This document shows positions 37,370-46,749 of a stretch of 64,000 nucleotides of DNA, piece by piece. The position numbers and the translations under genes were made by a program. A model generated the notes under the pieces. It did not search any database and was not told the DNA's origin. It saw only the letters and a list, made by a program, of their open reading frames with translations. Location of the stretch: assembly GCA_039636865.1 (NCBI GenBank), contig CP144172.1, positions 2,294,001 through 2,358,000 on the forward strand. The letters are read 5' to 3'. Positions within the stretch are counted from its first letter, which is position 1, and each line of letters opens with the position of its first letter. The stretch comes from Dermatophilaceae bacterium Sec6.4 (lineage in GTDB: Bacteria > Actinomycetota > Actinomycetes > Actinomycetales > Dermatophilaceae).

Positions 37370-37861
37370 GTGAATGATCAGCGACCGAGCCCGATCACGC
37401 GTGCCAGCGCAGCACTGCTCAGGGTCCGATGGTTTGTACGGGCTCCGATCTGGCTCTATCGCGCCAAGCTCGGTTTCCTGTTCGGGTCACGGCTGTTGAT
37501 GCTCGAACATGTGGGGCGCACCTCTGGGCTGAGGCGATACGTGGCCTTGGAGATCGTCGACCATCCAGCACCGGGACGCTATGTCGTCGTGTCCGGTTTC
37601 GGTGAAAAAGCGCAGTGGTTCCGCAATGTCCGCGCCAATCCGCAGGTCCGCGTCTACCTCGGCAGCCGCCCACCGGCAGTGGCAACTGCGCATCGCCTCG
37701 ATGAGGCCGACTCCGCCGCGTCACTGGGCCGTTACGCCACCACGCATCCCCGATCCTGGGCGAAGCTGCGACCGGTACTGGAACGAACCTTGGATACACG
37801 TATCGACGTGAACCACGCTCGACTACCCATGCTCGCCATCGACCTCGATGCCAGCACCTGA
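37370..37861 (+). CDS. Nitroreductase-family deazaflavin (F420)-dependent oxidoreductase
   Basis: This 163-aa protein fits the DDN/DUF385 family that binds F420 in actinobacteria. It has LYRAKLGFLFGSRLLMLEHVGRTSGLRRYVALE near the N-terminus and VVVSGFGEKAQWFRNVRANPQVRVYLG in the core. Family members reduce nitro compounds, enones or quinones; the substrate here is unknown. The start is GTG 37370. It sits in the accessory region between tkt and ctaB. Confidence 0.87.
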   Translation: MNDQRPSPITRASAALLRVRWFVRAPIWLYRAKLGFLFGSRLLMLEHVGRTSGLRRYVALEIVDHPAPGRYVVVSGFGEKAQWFRNVRANPQVRVYLGSRPPAVATAHRLDEADSAASLGRYATTHPRSWAKLRPVLERTLDTRIDVNHARLPMLAIDLDAST

Positions 37862-37984
37862 CGAGACCCGCAACGATCGATGAGCGATCCACATCCGGAT
37901 ATCGGTGCCCTGCGGTGAAACGGTGCCACCTGTGAGACGGCTTGGCGTCAGTGGTATGTCCGAGCCACCTGTCAGGCTTGGGTG

Positions 37985-38335
37985 ATGAAAGCGTCAGAGG
38001 TCATCACCAACCTGCACACCGACGACGTCGAGCGTGCGCGGGAGTTCTTCCACTTCCTCGGGCTCACTCAGGACGGTATGAATCAAGGCTGGGTGGCCCG
38101 GTTCAGCTCACCGGATTCGGGCGCATGCGTTCAAGTCGTGACCCGGGACGCAACGGCGCCCGAGGACTCCGTGATGACGATCAGGGTCGACGACGTCGAT
38201 GCCGCCTATGAGGAAGCGCAGCGACGTGGCTACGAGGTCGTGCATCCACTCACCGACGAACCGTGGGGTATTCGCCGTTTCTTTGTCCGCAGCCCTGATG
38301 GGCAGGTGATCAACGTTGCTGCGCATCACCAATGA
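37985..38335 (+). CDS. VOC-family (glyoxalase/bleomycin resistance-like) protein
   Basis: The 116-aa protein has the vicinal oxygen chelate fold in two beta-alpha-beta-beta-beta units: ITNLHTDDVERAREFFHFLGL at the start and VDDVDAAYEEAQRRGYEVVHPLTD followed by RRFFVRSPDGQVINVAAH at the end. VOC proteins include metal-dependent dioxygenases, glyoxalases and antibiotic-binding proteins; the specific role is not evident. The start is ATG 37985 (or GTG 37982). Confidence 0.8.
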   Translation: MKASEVITNLHTDDVERAREFFHFLGLTQDGMNQGWVARFSSPDSGACVQVVTRDATAPEDSVMTIRVDDVDAAYEEAQRRGYEVVHPLTDEPWGIRRFFVRSPDGQVINVAAHHQ

Positions 38336-38436
38336 GGGCGATGCCGTCACCGCACACGGATCGGCAGTCGGTCGGTTCTGCAGCCCCAGGATGTCGTCGT
38401 TCACCGCTGCTCATACAACCCTCGGACGTTCGTGCC

Positions 38437-38858
38437 GTGGATGACCAGGCACTCGAAGCAGTGATCAGGGCCTGCCGCGCACTCATCGAGAGCCGATTCG
38501 AGGACCGGGACCATCGGGGAGCAGCCGCGAGGTCGCTCGCGGACGGAACGATCCTGACCGGAACCTCGCCCGATGCCATCAACCCGTCAGTGCAGGTGTG
38601 TCACGAAATCGAGCCCTACTGCGGGGCTATCACCCTGGTCAGCAGATCGTGGTTTCGATCTGCCTGCACCGGCATTCGGATGGCCGCTTCCTGGTCTTGA
38701 GCCCGTGCGGCGTCTGCCGAGAGCGACTGGCTGTGTATGGGCCTCAGGTGCGGATCGCCGACGCCGGTGTCGTCGTGAAGTCTGCGGTCTGCGACTTCGA
38801 CCCGACCTGTCGGGTGAACAGGAGCTGTACCGAACCCCGAGTTGATACTGGGTCATGA
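38437..38858 (+). pseudogene. Cytidine deaminase-like gene with a -1 frameshift
   Basis: From GTG 38437 the frame encodes DDQALEAVIRACRALIESRF to VCHEIEPYCG, then goes off-family. In the +1-shifted frame the family sequence resumes as QQIVVSICLHRHSDGRFLVL, SPCGVCRERLAVYGP. Restoring one base between 38627 and 38628 gives a continuous EPYCGAYHPGQQIVVS. The zinc-ligand motifs (HE and PCGVC) are both present but in different frames. It overlaps the next gene's start by four bases. Either the gene is inactivated or the assembly has one missing base. Confidence 0.75.
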
Positions 38859-39493
38859 GCAGTGAGCAGGAACACGCCCACCCGGTCTTCGCACAGGTCT
38901 ACCGATTGGTCGCCGCGGCCGGGGAACGTGGCGGCTACGGCCGGCTACGTGCGTCGGTGCTGGCAGAAGCAAGTGGTCGGCTGCTGATCCTGGGTCTTGG
39001 ACCCGGTCACGACCTGGCCCACCTGCCGGCCACGGTGACATCAGTGGTCGCCGTCGAGCCCGACCCCTCGATGCGCGCCCTCGCCCGTGGACGGGTGACG
39101 GCCTGCCCGGTACCGGTCATGCTGCTCTCTGCGGACGCCCACGACCTGCCGTTGGCTGACGGTTCGGTCGATGCAGTGCTTTGTGCATGCGTGCTCTGCT
39201 CGGTAACACAACCGCCCAGAGTGCTCGCAGAGCTGCGACGGGTCCTGGTACCTGATGGTCGGCTGCTCCTGCTCGAGCACGCCGCAGCCCCACCGGGACA
39301 CTGGGTCGGTCGCCTTCAGCAACTACTGGAGCCAGTGTGGGGGCGCGCCGCCGGTGGGTGCTCTATCCGCCGCGACACCAGAGGCGCCGTCGCGGCCGCG
39401 GGTTTCGACGCCACCGCGGTGCGCGAGGTCATGGTCTGGCCTAACCTGCCACCCGTAGCTCCTACCGTCCTGGGTACCGCCCTCAACCAATGA
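38855..39493 (+). CDS. Class I SAM-dependent methyltransferase
   Basis: This 212-aa protein starts at ATG 38855. It has the SAM-binding LLILGLGPGHDLAHLP motif, VVAVEPDPSMRALARGR as motif II, ADAHDLPLADGSVDAVLCACVLCSV, and the LLLLEHAAAP post-motif. This resembles METTL7/UbiE-like small-molecule methyltransferases. Substrate unknown. It overlaps the deaminase-like pseudogene, so the two were probably one transcript. Confidence 0.82.
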   Translation: MSSEQEHAHPVFAQVYRLVAAAGERGGYGRLRASVLAEASGRLLILGLGPGHDLAHLPATVTSVVAVEPDPSMRALARGRVTACPVPVMLLSADAHDLPLADGSVDAVLCACVLCSVTQPPRVLAELRRVLVPDGRLLLLEHAAAPPGHWVGRLQQLLEPVWGRAAGGCSIRRDTRGAVAAAGFDATAVREVMVWPNLPPVAPTVLGTALNQ

Positions 39494-39513
39494 GTTGAAG
39501 AAGCATCCGGCCG

Positions 39514-39804
39514 TCAGGCACGACGCCGACCCAGTGTGAACCCCGTCCCAGCGGCGAGAACCACCAGTCCGATGGCCGCAACGGCAAGACCGAGGACCTG
39601 CCGTCGGTTGACAATCAGCATCGACCCGTTCCACAGGGAGCCGTTCCACAGGGAGCCACTGCTGATGCGCCCGCCGGAGCCGTCGCCCAGGGGTGCGTAG
39701 GCGAACCAACCGAAGTTGCTGGGACCGATCTGAGATGCCAGCACTACCGCAACACCACCTCCGAGCAGCACGAGACCGAGGACCCACCAGGTATGACGAA
39801 GCAC
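39514..39804 (-). CDS. Small two-TM membrane protein with internal repeat
   Basis: This 96-aa protein has an N-terminal membrane segment (WWVLGLVLLGGGVAVVLAS) and a C-terminal one (VLGLAVAAIGLVVLAAGTG) ending in GRRRA. The extracellular-side loop contains GSLWNGSLWNGS, the product of a 15-bp tandem duplication (39628-39657). I recognise no family. It is convergent with the methyltransferase. Confidence 0.6.
   Translation of the reverse strand: MLRHTWWVLGLVLLGGGVAVVLASQIGPSNFGWFAYAPLGDGSGGRISSGSLWNGSLWNGSMLIVNRRQVLGLAVAAIGLVVLAAGTGFTLGRRRA
39628..39657. repeat. 15-bp tandem duplication inside the small membrane protein gene
   Basis: GTTCCACAGGGAGCC occurs twice in direct succession (39628-39642, 39643-39657), adding five residues in frame. 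The copies are identical, which suggests recent slippage. Confidence 0.85.
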
Positions 39805-39858
39805 AGGGTGAAGTATCGGCCATCCAGCCGATGGTCGATAGCAGTTGCAGGGAAGCCC

Positions 39859-39888
39859 CGGTCCGAAACCGATCGGTCCGAAACCGAT
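39859..39888. repeat. 15-bp tandem duplication, intergenic
   Basis: CGGTCCGAAACCGAT occurs twice in succession (39859-39873, 39874-39888) in the 218-bp gap before the kinase-like gene. Each unit holds the palindromic pair CGGT/ACCG, so the element may be a duplicated operator-like site. Confidence 0.8.
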
Positions 39889-40022
39889 CCCTGGATGCCG
39901 ATCCGACGCGAGAGGCTCGGCTGCCTCTGGACCCCGCGATCCGAGCAGGTCGGATGCCCGTCGGCGGCTGGCGCTGCAAACGGGATGAGCGATAACGTCG
40001 TGGGCGTCGAAGGGAGACGATC

Positions 40023-40637
40023 ATGATTGTCACAATCTCGGCGTCCTACGGGGCCGGGGGAAGCGCAGTGGGTCCGCGGGTGGCCAAGCAGCTGGGCCTT
40101 GAGTTCATCGACCGGGCGGTCCCGGTCGCCGTCGCGAACGAGCTCGGGATCTCAGTGCAGGACGCCGAGGCAATCGAACACGACGCGCCCAGCGGCTTGT
40201 GGGGATTTCTGGCCCATATGTCGAGTCTGTCGCCTGGCATGGCAGTCCCGGCCCCCGTCGACCAGGGCGTGACCGACCGCGACGTGATGCGTGGCACGGA
40301 GGCCGAGATACGAAAGGTTGCCGACGGCAAGAACGCCGTCATCCTCGGTCACGCAGCGGCAATGGTGCTTGCAGACCATGCAGACGTGTTGCATGTACGG
40401 CTCGACGGTCGGCCCGAGGGACGGATCAAGTCGGCAATGCAACAGCACGGGATCGACGAGAAGTCCGCTACTGCGGCACAGCGGGAGAATGACAGGATCC
40501 GTTCGGTGTACGCCAAACACTTCTACGGGGTCAATTCCTCCGATGCGCGGCACTACGACCTGGTCCTGGACACGGTTCGGATCGGTTGGGATCTTGCAGA
40601 GGAACTCATCGTGTATGCGGCCCGAAGCGGTCACTGA
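40023..40637 (+). CDS. Cytidylate kinase-like family protein
   Basis: The 204-aa protein starts at ATG 40023 with a GGGAGA ribosome binding site. The N-terminal [30 protein letters not shown] has the glycine-rich loop of the Cytidylate_kin2 family, where the usual P-loop lysine is absent, and the C-terminal part ([30 protein letters not shown]) is the conserved LID/nucleoside region. These proteins are P-loop kinases of uncertain substrate. It stands before ctaB but is probably separately expressed. Confidence 0.8.
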   Translation: MIVTISASYGAGGSAVGPRVAKQLGLEFIDRAVPVAVANELGISVQDAEAIEHDAPSGLWGFLAHMSSLSPGMAVPAPVDQGVTDRDVMRGTEAEIRKVADGKNAVILGHAAAMVLADHADVLHVRLDGRPEGRIKSAMQQHGIDEKSATAAQRENDRIRSVYAKHFYGVNSSDARHYDLVLDTVRIGWDLAEELIVYAARSGH

Positions 40638-40903
40638 GGACCCTCGCTGCAGCACGGTGGCAGAGGTTTCATGAGTCCGACATCTCAGTTGGGCAGGGAT
40701 CTTGGCGCAACCAGTGGCCGGGTGCTTTGAATAATTCCGATCCCAATGCACAGCCGCGTTGTTCCCCGACGCGGACCACCGGCCACTGCGCTGTGGTGCC
40801 CTCGAGGCGCCGAATGGCGAGGACTACGATCAGGGGACCAGTTCAGGGGCCCAGATTGCCCGGGTTCATCGTGGATGCACAAGCCAAACCTTCAAAGGAC
40901 ACT

Positions 40904-41914
40904 GTGAAAGCCAGCTCGCCGAATCTTGCGACTGATGGTCAGACGTCGCCCGCACACCCGGGGTCGACCGATCAGGGCGCGACAGGGGTCGCCGACTCCG
41001 TAGACGGTCTGGCGGCTCGGTCGAGCCGACAGATCATTGCTGACTACGTGTCGTTGACCAAGCCGCGCATCATTGAACTACTTCTGGTGACGACCTTCCC
41101 GGTCATGTTCCTGGCGCAGCGGGGGGTCCCCGCGGTATGGCTGATCGTGGCAACCCTCGTCGGTGGGAGCCTGTCCGCCGGATCGGCGAACGCCTTCAAC
41201 TGCTGCCTGGACCGTGATATCGACCGGCTGATGCACCGCACCGAGGGTCGACCGATGGCCACCGGCGTCATCGGGCCCCGCGCCGGTTACACGTTCGCCT
41301 CCATCCTGGGTCTTCTTTCGGTGGCCTGGCTGGGACTGTTGGTCAATTGGCTGTCCGCCGCGCTCTCGATCGGCGCCATCGTCCTGTACGTCCTCTTCTA
41401 CACACTCCTGCTGAAGCGTCGGACGTCCCAGAACATCGTGTGGGGCGGGGTCGCAGGCTGTATGCCGGTGCTCATCGGCTGGGCAGCGGTTACTAATTCA
41501 TTGGCGTGGCCGGCGCTGGTCCTCTTCCTTCTCGTCTTCTTCTGGACGCCGCCGCACTACTGGCCGCTCTCGATGCGTTACAAGGAGGACTACGCCAGCG
41601 CGGGCGTGCCGATGCTGCCCGTGGTCGCGCGTGACACGGCGGTCGCTGCACAGGTCGTGCTCTACGCGTGGGCGACCGTGATCACGTCGTTGGTACTCGT
41701 GCCGGTTGCCTCAATGGGGGTGCTCTACACGGTGGTTGCGCTCGCCTCGGGCGCGCTCTTCCTCGTCGAAGCGCACCGGCTACGCCGAGCGGCTCAGAAC
41801 GGAGCCGCCTACGACGTGCTGCGACCGATGCGGTTGTTCCACTACTCGATCAGCTATCTCACGCTGGTCTTCATCGGCGTGGCCCTCGACCCGCTGCTGC
41901 ACCTGGCCTGGTAG
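40904..41914 (+). CDS. ctaB: Protoheme IX farnesyltransferase (heme O synthase)
   Basis: CtaB adds a farnesyl group to heme B to make heme O, for cytochrome oxidase. I chose GTG 40904 (336 aa) because AAAGGAC lies just upstream; GTG 40871 or ATG 40814 would lengthen the N-terminus. The UbiA motif is present as [18 protein letters not shown] with RPMATG, and the second acidic motif follows in the [16 protein letters not shown] loop. About nine membrane segments are evident. It pairs functionally with ctaA in the window. Confidence 0.95.
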   Translation: MKASSPNLATDGQTSPAHPGSTDQGATGVADSVDGLAARSSRQIIADYVSLTKPRIIELLLVTTFPVMFLAQRGVPAVWLIVATLVGGSLSAGSANAFNCCLDRDIDRLMHRTEGRPMATGVIGPRAGYTFASILGLLSVAWLGLLVNWLSAALSIGAIVLYVLFYTLLLKRRTSQNIVWGGVAGCMPVLIGWAAVTNSLAWPALVLFLLVFFWTPPHYWPLSMRYKEDYASAGVPMLPVVARDTAVAAQVVLYAWATVITSLVLVPVASMGVLYTVVALASGALFLVEAHRLRRAAQNGAAYDVLRPMRLFHYSISYLTLVFIGVALDPLLHLAW

Positions 41915-41936
41915 GTACCGGGCACCACCGCGCCGA

Positions 41937-42509
41937 CTACTCCGGTGGGTGGTATCCCGGCCGGCCGCTGGTGCCCAGCGCACGCAGTGCCGTCTGGCCC
42001 ACCACCTGACCCGCCTTGACGATCCATGGCGGCGGCTCGTGGGTCAGTGCCGGCGGTAGAACGACCACCGGACATCCGGCCGCCGCGATGATCCGGTGCG
42101 CCAACATGGACGAAGACGACGGTGTGCGCGCAGCATCGATGACGAGGAGATCCGCACTGCGGGCAGCTGCGAGCAGACATTTACGCGTGCCCCCGTACAG
42201 AACTCGGCACTCGGCCTGGTGGGAGGACCCGAGTGTCTCGGCGATGTCGGCAGCAAGATCGGCCTGCTGATATGCCGTGGCCGTATCATGTGCGCTTCGG
42301 GACGATAGCGGCTCCGACAGCGGCCGCTGCGACGACACGCTCGTGGGTGCCTCGGGGGAGGGGACTCTTTTGAGTACGCGCACCGCGATCAGGCGCCCGT
42401 GGTTGGCGCTGGCCTGAGCCGCTGCCCAGATCACCGCAGCCCGTGACTTCGACGTGCCGCTCACCCCGACCACGACGGTGTACGGCGGGTCGGTTGCTGC
42501 TGTAGACAT
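41937..42509 (-). CDS. Universal stress protein (UspA family)
   Basis: The 190-aa protein has one Usp domain: YTVVVGVSGTSKSRAAVIWAA at the start, a central DLLVIDAA strand and a C-terminal CPVVVLPPA strand. The ATP-binding G-2x-G-9x-G(S/T) motif is not clearly present (ARTPSSSSMLAHRI region), so it may not bind ATP. Usp proteins are stress-induced. It lies directly downstream of the MFS gene (10-bp gap), suggesting co-transcription. Confidence 0.8.
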   Translation of the reverse strand: MSTAATDPPYTVVVGVSGTSKSRAAVIWAAAQASANHGRLIAVRVLKRVPSPEAPTSVSSQRPLSEPLSSRSAHDTATAYQQADLAADIAETLGSSHQAECRVLYGGTRKCLLAAARSADLLVIDAARTPSSSSMLAHRIIAAAGCPVVVLPPALTHEPPPWIVKAGQVVGQTALRALGTSGRPGYHPPE

Positions 42510-42519
42510 CAGCGCCTCC

Positions 42520-43992
42520 TCAGACGGGCAGATGGGTGATCGAGTTGCCCTGCTCGTCGTGCTCGGTCAGCGGCGGTGCTATCTCTTCAAGCGACTTGCC
42601 CTCGGCATCAACACCCCACACAATGGCCACGGTCGCGCCGATGAGCATGATGGCGGTCGCGATGAGGTAGCCCCAGAACATCGGGGTACGGTCCTTGCCG
42701 TCTCCGATCAGCCACCCGTAGAACACCGGCCCCAACGCTCCGAAGACCTGGGCGACCGCGAAGAAGTAGGAGATGGCCTGACCGCGGACCTCCTGCGGGA
42801 ATATCTCCGACACGGTCAGGTAGCCCGCAGAAGCGCCGGCGGAGGCGAAGAAGAACGCGACGCACCAGAACGCGGTGTGCGTGACGGGGTTGAGGTGATC
42901 CCCCAGGAACAACACGGCGGAGATGCCCAGGATCACCCCTGAGATCGAGTAGCAACCACCGATCATCCGGCGCCGACCGACGGTGTCGAAGAACCGGCCG
43001 AGGACCAGCGGCCCGAGCAGGTTACCGATCGCGAACGGGAAGAAGTAGACCGCCGCCTGGGAGCTGGACAGGCCGTAGAAGTTCTTCAGGACCAGCGCGT
43101 AGGTGAAGAAGATGGCGTTGTAGAGGAAGCTCTGCGTGATCATCAAGGTAGCGCCCAGCACCGTGCGGGTCGGATAGAGCTTGAAGAACACGTAGACCAG
43201 CTGCTTGGTCGTCAGGGCCTCGCCGGCCTTGATCCAACGGCCGTCGGACTCTTCGTGATGGGGCAGTTCTCCACCCGCATCACGGATCTCGTGCTCGATG
43301 CCGCCGACGATCGTCTCGGCCTCTTCCGCGTGACCGTGCGTCAGCAGCCACCGCGGGCTCTCCGGGATGTGGCGACGAAGGTAGATGATGCCCAGGCCCA
43401 GGATCGGGCCGATGAAGAAGGCGATCCGCCAGCCGATGTCCTGCCCGAAGCGGCTGGTGTCGAGCAGGAACGTACTGGCCAGGGCGCCGATGGCCGCACC
43501 GCCCCAGTAGGTGCCGTTGATGGCCAGGTCGACGCGGCCTCGCTGCTTACCCGGTATCAGCTCGTCGATCGCTGAGTTCACCGCCGAGTACTCACCGCCG
43601 ATGCCCATGCCGGAGATGAAACGGAACAACAGGAATACCCACATCGTCGGCGCGAGACCGGACGCCGCGGCTCCCACCAGGTAGACCACGAGGGTGAGGG
43701 TGAACATCTTCTTGCGGCCCCAGGAATCAGTGAGCCGACCGAAGAACAATGCGCCGGCTACCTCGCCGAGCAGGTAGACGGTACCCGCGAGGCCGACATC
43801 GGAGCTGCTCATGTGCAGCGTCTTCTCGAAGCCGCCGGCGGCGACGATCTGGATCTCGAGTCCATCGAGGATCCATGCGGTGCCGAGCCCGAAAATGACC
43901 ATCCAGTGGAATCGGGTCCACGGCATGTCATGCATGCGCGCAGGGACCATGCTGCGGATGGGCTTGTCCTGCTTGGTTGACGCAGCAGTCAT
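42520..43992 (-). CDS. MFS transporter, metabolite:H+ symporter type
   Basis: The 490-aa protein has twelve membrane segments and sugar-porter-like motifs: LTDSWGRKKMF between TM2 and TM3, RFISGMGIGGEYSAVN in TM4, RRHIPESPRWLL after TM6 and RFFDTVGRRRMIG in the second half. This places it among sugar or organic-acid proton symporters. The substrate cannot be told. It is followed by the Usp gene on the same strand. Confidence 0.85.
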   Translation of the reverse strand: MTAASTKQDKPIRSMVPARMHDMPWTRFHWMVIFGLGTAWILDGLEIQIVAAGGFEKTLHMSSSDVGLAGTVYLLGEVAGALFFGRLTDSWGRKKMFTLTLVVYLVGAAASGLAPTMWVFLLFRFISGMGIGGEYSAVNSAIDELIPGKQRGRVDLAINGTYWGGAAIGALASTFLLDTSRFGQDIGWRIAFFIGPILGLGIIYLRRHIPESPRWLLTHGHAEEAETIVGGIEHEIRDAGGELPHHEESDGRWIKAGEALTTKQLVYVFFKLYPTRTVLGATLMITQSFLYNAIFFTYALVLKNFYGLSSSQAAVYFFPFAIGNLLGPLVLGRFFDTVGRRRMIGGCYSISGVILGISAVLFLGDHLNPVTHTAFWCVAFFFASAGASAGYLTVSEIFPQEVRGQAISYFFAVAQVFGALGPVFYGWLIGDGKDRTPMFWGYLIATAIMLIGATVAIVWGVDAEGKSLEEIAPPLTEHDEQGNSITHLPV

Positions 43993-44136
43993 GCGCGCTC
44001 CTCGACCCGTGCGAGATGACCAGTTGTCATAGCCACCGAATGCTCTATCTTTTTAGCATCCTGTAATCCACGACGCAATGACCGCTTCGAGCGACGCGGT
44101 ACGTGCCACGAACACCCGGCTCATGGGGCGGGTGGA

Positions 44137-45129
44137 TCAGTGGTGAACCGGAGTTGCGGCGCGGACAGCGTCCGTGGTGGCCACGCTCGGAAGCGTCCGC
44201 GGGTACAAGCTCAGCACTCCCCAGGTGACGACGACGACCAGCAGGCAGGCCATCAGCATGTGGATGAGGACCAGCGCGCCTGGTACGCCGAGGAAGTACT
44301 GGGTGTACCCGATGATGCCCTGCAGCACGGTGACGATCGCCACGAGACGCCAGACCCGCATGGCGCTGCGTGCACCGGCCATCGAGGTGGCGACCAGCAT
44401 CGCGACCACCAGGCCACTGAAGAGCATCACCATGTCTGCATGCAGCCAGGCTGCAGATTGCGGACTGAAGCTGAATCTCGCCGGGTGTGCTGCATCTCCG
44501 GAATGCGGTCCGGCTCCGGTCACGGCCGTGCCGAGGATGAGAACGATGGCGGCAATCGTTGCCGTGCCTGTGCCGAGCCACCGTAGTTCCCGGCGCACCT
44601 GGACCAGGCGGTGCGTACGGATCTGCCACACGACCCACGCGGAGGTGGCCACCAGCACCATCGAGATCAGGAAGTGCACCGCCACGATGAAGGGGTTGAG
44701 GTCGGTCAGGACCGAGATCCCGCCGACGATCGCCTGCAGCGCGATACCTGCCAGGACGCCGAAAGCAGGCAGCAGGAGGGCCTGCCGGTTGCCGGCGCGT
44801 CGGTGACCGAGGATTGCGAGGATCAGCAGCACCGCCACGACGCCCACCACCGAGGTGAGGGTGCGGTTACCGAACTCGACAAACTTGTGCCAGGACTGTT
44901 CCTGGTGGGCGACGGGGATGATCGACCCGTTGACGCACTGCGGCCATGTGGGGCACCCGAGCCCACTTCCGGACAGCCGCACCAGTCCGCCGGTGCCGAC
45001 AATGCCGATCTCGACAGCAAGGTTGATCCACGCCAGGGGCCGTAACCATCCGGCGAGTAGATCGGTCAGCGAGTGCCAGCCGCGCCGGACGACGCCGCCC
45101 GGCAGATCTGTGCGTACCGCGGTGCTCAT
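44137..45129 (-). CDS. ctaA: Heme A synthase (COX15/CtaA)
   Basis: The 330-aa membrane protein oxidises heme O to heme A. It has about eight membrane segments and the conserved GGLVRLSGSGLGCPTWPQC near the N-terminus, EFGNRTLTSVVG with a heme-ligand region, HFLISMVLVA and HADMVMLFSG. The Cys in GCPTWPQC is of the kind found in class B CtaA. It overlaps the upstream ABC permease stop by one base. Together with ctaB it completes heme A synthesis. Confidence 0.94.
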   Translation of the reverse strand: MSTAVRTDLPGGVVRRGWHSLTDLLAGWLRPLAWINLAVEIGIVGTGGLVRLSGSGLGCPTWPQCVNGSIIPVAHQEQSWHKFVEFGNRTLTSVVGVVAVLLILAILGHRRAGNRQALLLPAFGVLAGIALQAIVGGISVLTDLNPFIVAVHFLISMVLVATSAWVVWQIRTHRLVQVRRELRWLGTGTATIAAIVLILGTAVTGAGPHSGDAAHPARFSFSPQSAAWLHADMVMLFSGLVVAMLVATSMAGARSAMRVWRLVAIVTVLQGIIGYTQYFLGVPGALVLIHMLMACLLVVVVTWGVLSLYPRTLPSVATTDAVRAATPVHH

Positions 45130-45878
45130 CAGTCACTCCATCGGAAGAATCTAGTCACCAGAAAAGCCCCGAGGCCACCCCAGCAGAGCAGGACGACGAT
45201 CGGTCCGATCGCACTGACATCGTGGCCGGTGAGAGCGGCACGCAGCCCGTCGCCGAGCGCACCGGAGGGCAGCAACCGGATGACATCTGCAACGCCCGTC
45301 GGGAAACGATCGCTCGGGACGAGTAGTCCGCCGCCGGCTGCCAGCAGGACCCAGATCAAGTTTGCGACAGCGAGGGTCGCTTCAGCACGTAGCACCCCCG
45401 ACAACGCCAGCGCCAACGCGACCCAGACCGCGCTTCCCAGGATCAGCAGCACGGCGGCGACCGCTATGCCGGCGAGCTGGGGATGCCACCCGAACGCCAG
45501 ACCCAGAGCGCTCAGCAGCACGGTCTGCGCGGCAACCACGGTCAGCACGGCGATTGCTTTTCCGGCCAGCAGACCGCTGCGCCCGAGCGGTGTCGTGCCC
45601 AACAGGCGGAGGACGCCGTAACGGCGGTCGAACCCCGTGGAGATGGCCTGGCCGGTGAACGCGGTCGAGACGACGGCCAGCGCGAGTACGCCGGGCACGG
45701 CCAGGTCGATGCGCCGACCCGGTCCCAGGCCTGGAGCGGTGGAGATCGCCAGCCCGACCAGCGCCAGCGCCGGTAGCACCAGCGACACCAGGAGCTGCTC
45801 CCCATTGGACAGCAGGGTGCGTCCCTCGAACGTGGCCTGAGCTCGAATGCGGGCACCGGGACCGGCGGCAGCGGTCAT
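45129..45878 (-). CDS. ABC transporter permease
   Basis: The 249-aa membrane protein has about six hydrophobic segments (ABC-2 type) and starts with ATG overlapping the ATPase stop (ATGA). The ABC-2 features are the N-terminal ATFEGRTLLSNGEQLLVSLVLP and the YGVLRLLGTTPLGRSGLLAGK stretch. The gene order ATPase-permease-ctaA is conserved in actinobacteria, where a role in heme or cytochrome biogenesis is often suggested but not proved. Confidence 0.85.
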   Translation of the reverse strand: MTAAAGPGARIRAQATFEGRTLLSNGEQLLVSLVLPALALVGLAISTAPGLGPGRRIDLAVPGVLALAVVSTAFTGQAISTGFDRRYGVLRLLGTTPLGRSGLLAGKAIAVLTVVAAQTVLLSALGLAFGWHPQLAGIAVAAVLLILGSAVWVALALALSGVLRAEATLAVANLIWVLLAAGGGLLVPSDRFPTGVADVIRLLPSGALGDGLRAALTGHDVSAIGPIVVLLCWGGLGAFLVTRFFRWSD

Positions 45879-46624
45879 CGCAGGACCGCGGTCCTGGTGA
45901 GCGCGAAGTAGGCCGACTCCAAGGTGCCGGGCGCGTAGGGCGCATCCGGGTCCTTGGTCGCGAGGGCGCTCACATCGGCGACCGAACCGTCCGCGACGAC
46001 CCGTCCGGCAGCGACGACGACCACCCGATCTGCGAGTCGCTCGGCCTCTTCGAACGAATGGGTCGTCACCAACACGGCCGCACCGCGATCACGGGCCGCC
46101 CTGATGAGGTCCCACACGTCCAGGCGGCTGTGCGGATCGAGACCGGCGCTCGGTTCGTCCAGGAAGACGACGTCGGGTCGTCCGATCAACGCTGCCGCGA
46201 GCGCCACGCGCTGCCGTTGTCCGCCCGATAGGCGACGAGTGGGCGTCTGCGCGAAATCGGCGATGCCCAGGCATTCGACCAGCATGTTGCGATCGTCCTG
46301 CGCATACATCCCGGCGAGATGGCGTAGCAGTCGGTCAGGCGCGACGCTGGCCGGTAGTCCGCCGTCCTGCAGCATCACCCCGACCTGTGCGCGATGCTCA
46401 GCGCCGGCTCGCCACGGATCGGTGCCCAGCACCAGCACACTTCCGTCCTGGGGTTCCCGTAGGCCTACCGCGAGCTCGACCGCTGTCGTCTTCCCGGCTC
46501 CGTTGGGGCCGAGGACACAGGTGACCTCGGCGGCCTTCGCATCGAAGGACAACCCGTGCAGGGCGTGCTTGGCGCCGTAACGGTGTGAGACATCCCGAAG
46601 CTGCACGGGATTCTCGAAGTTCAC
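45875..46624 (-). CDS. ABC transporter ATP-binding protein
   Basis: The 249-aa ATPase has Walker A LGPNGAGKTT, the signature LSGGQRQRVALA and Walker B VVFLDEPSAGLDP followed by VLVTTHSFEEAERLADRVVV. It would power the permease encoded next to it. It is the first gene of the three-gene minus-strand operon with ctaA; its promoter lies in the gap before the GH3 gene. Confidence 0.9.
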   Translation of the reverse strand: MNFENPVQLRDVSHRYGAKHALHGLSFDAKAAEVTCVLGPNGAGKTTAVELAVGLREPQDGSVLVLGTDPWRAGAEHRAQVGVMLQDGGLPASVAPDRLLRHLAGMYAQDDRNMLVECLGIADFAQTPTRRLSGGQRQRVALAAALIGRPDVVFLDEPSAGLDPHSRLDVWDLIRAARDRGAAVLVTTHSFEEAERLADRVVVVAAGRVVADGSVADVSALATKDPDAPYAPGTLESAYFALTRTAVLR

Positions 46625-46749
46625 ACCCCGAGTTTAGAGCGTGTCGATATCGGGTCTGTGCGGGGTGTGGTCTCGAGCTTTCGGCGGGTCTATCGTCTCT
46701 GTTGACTATCGATAGTTGGGGCCCAGCGGGTTGGACAGGACGTCATTTC

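Noticed and set aside
36912..37373. 153-aa plus-strand ORF between arsR and the F420-type gene
   Set aside because: Composition is not protein-like and a minus-strand small membrane protein is the better reading of the same DNA.
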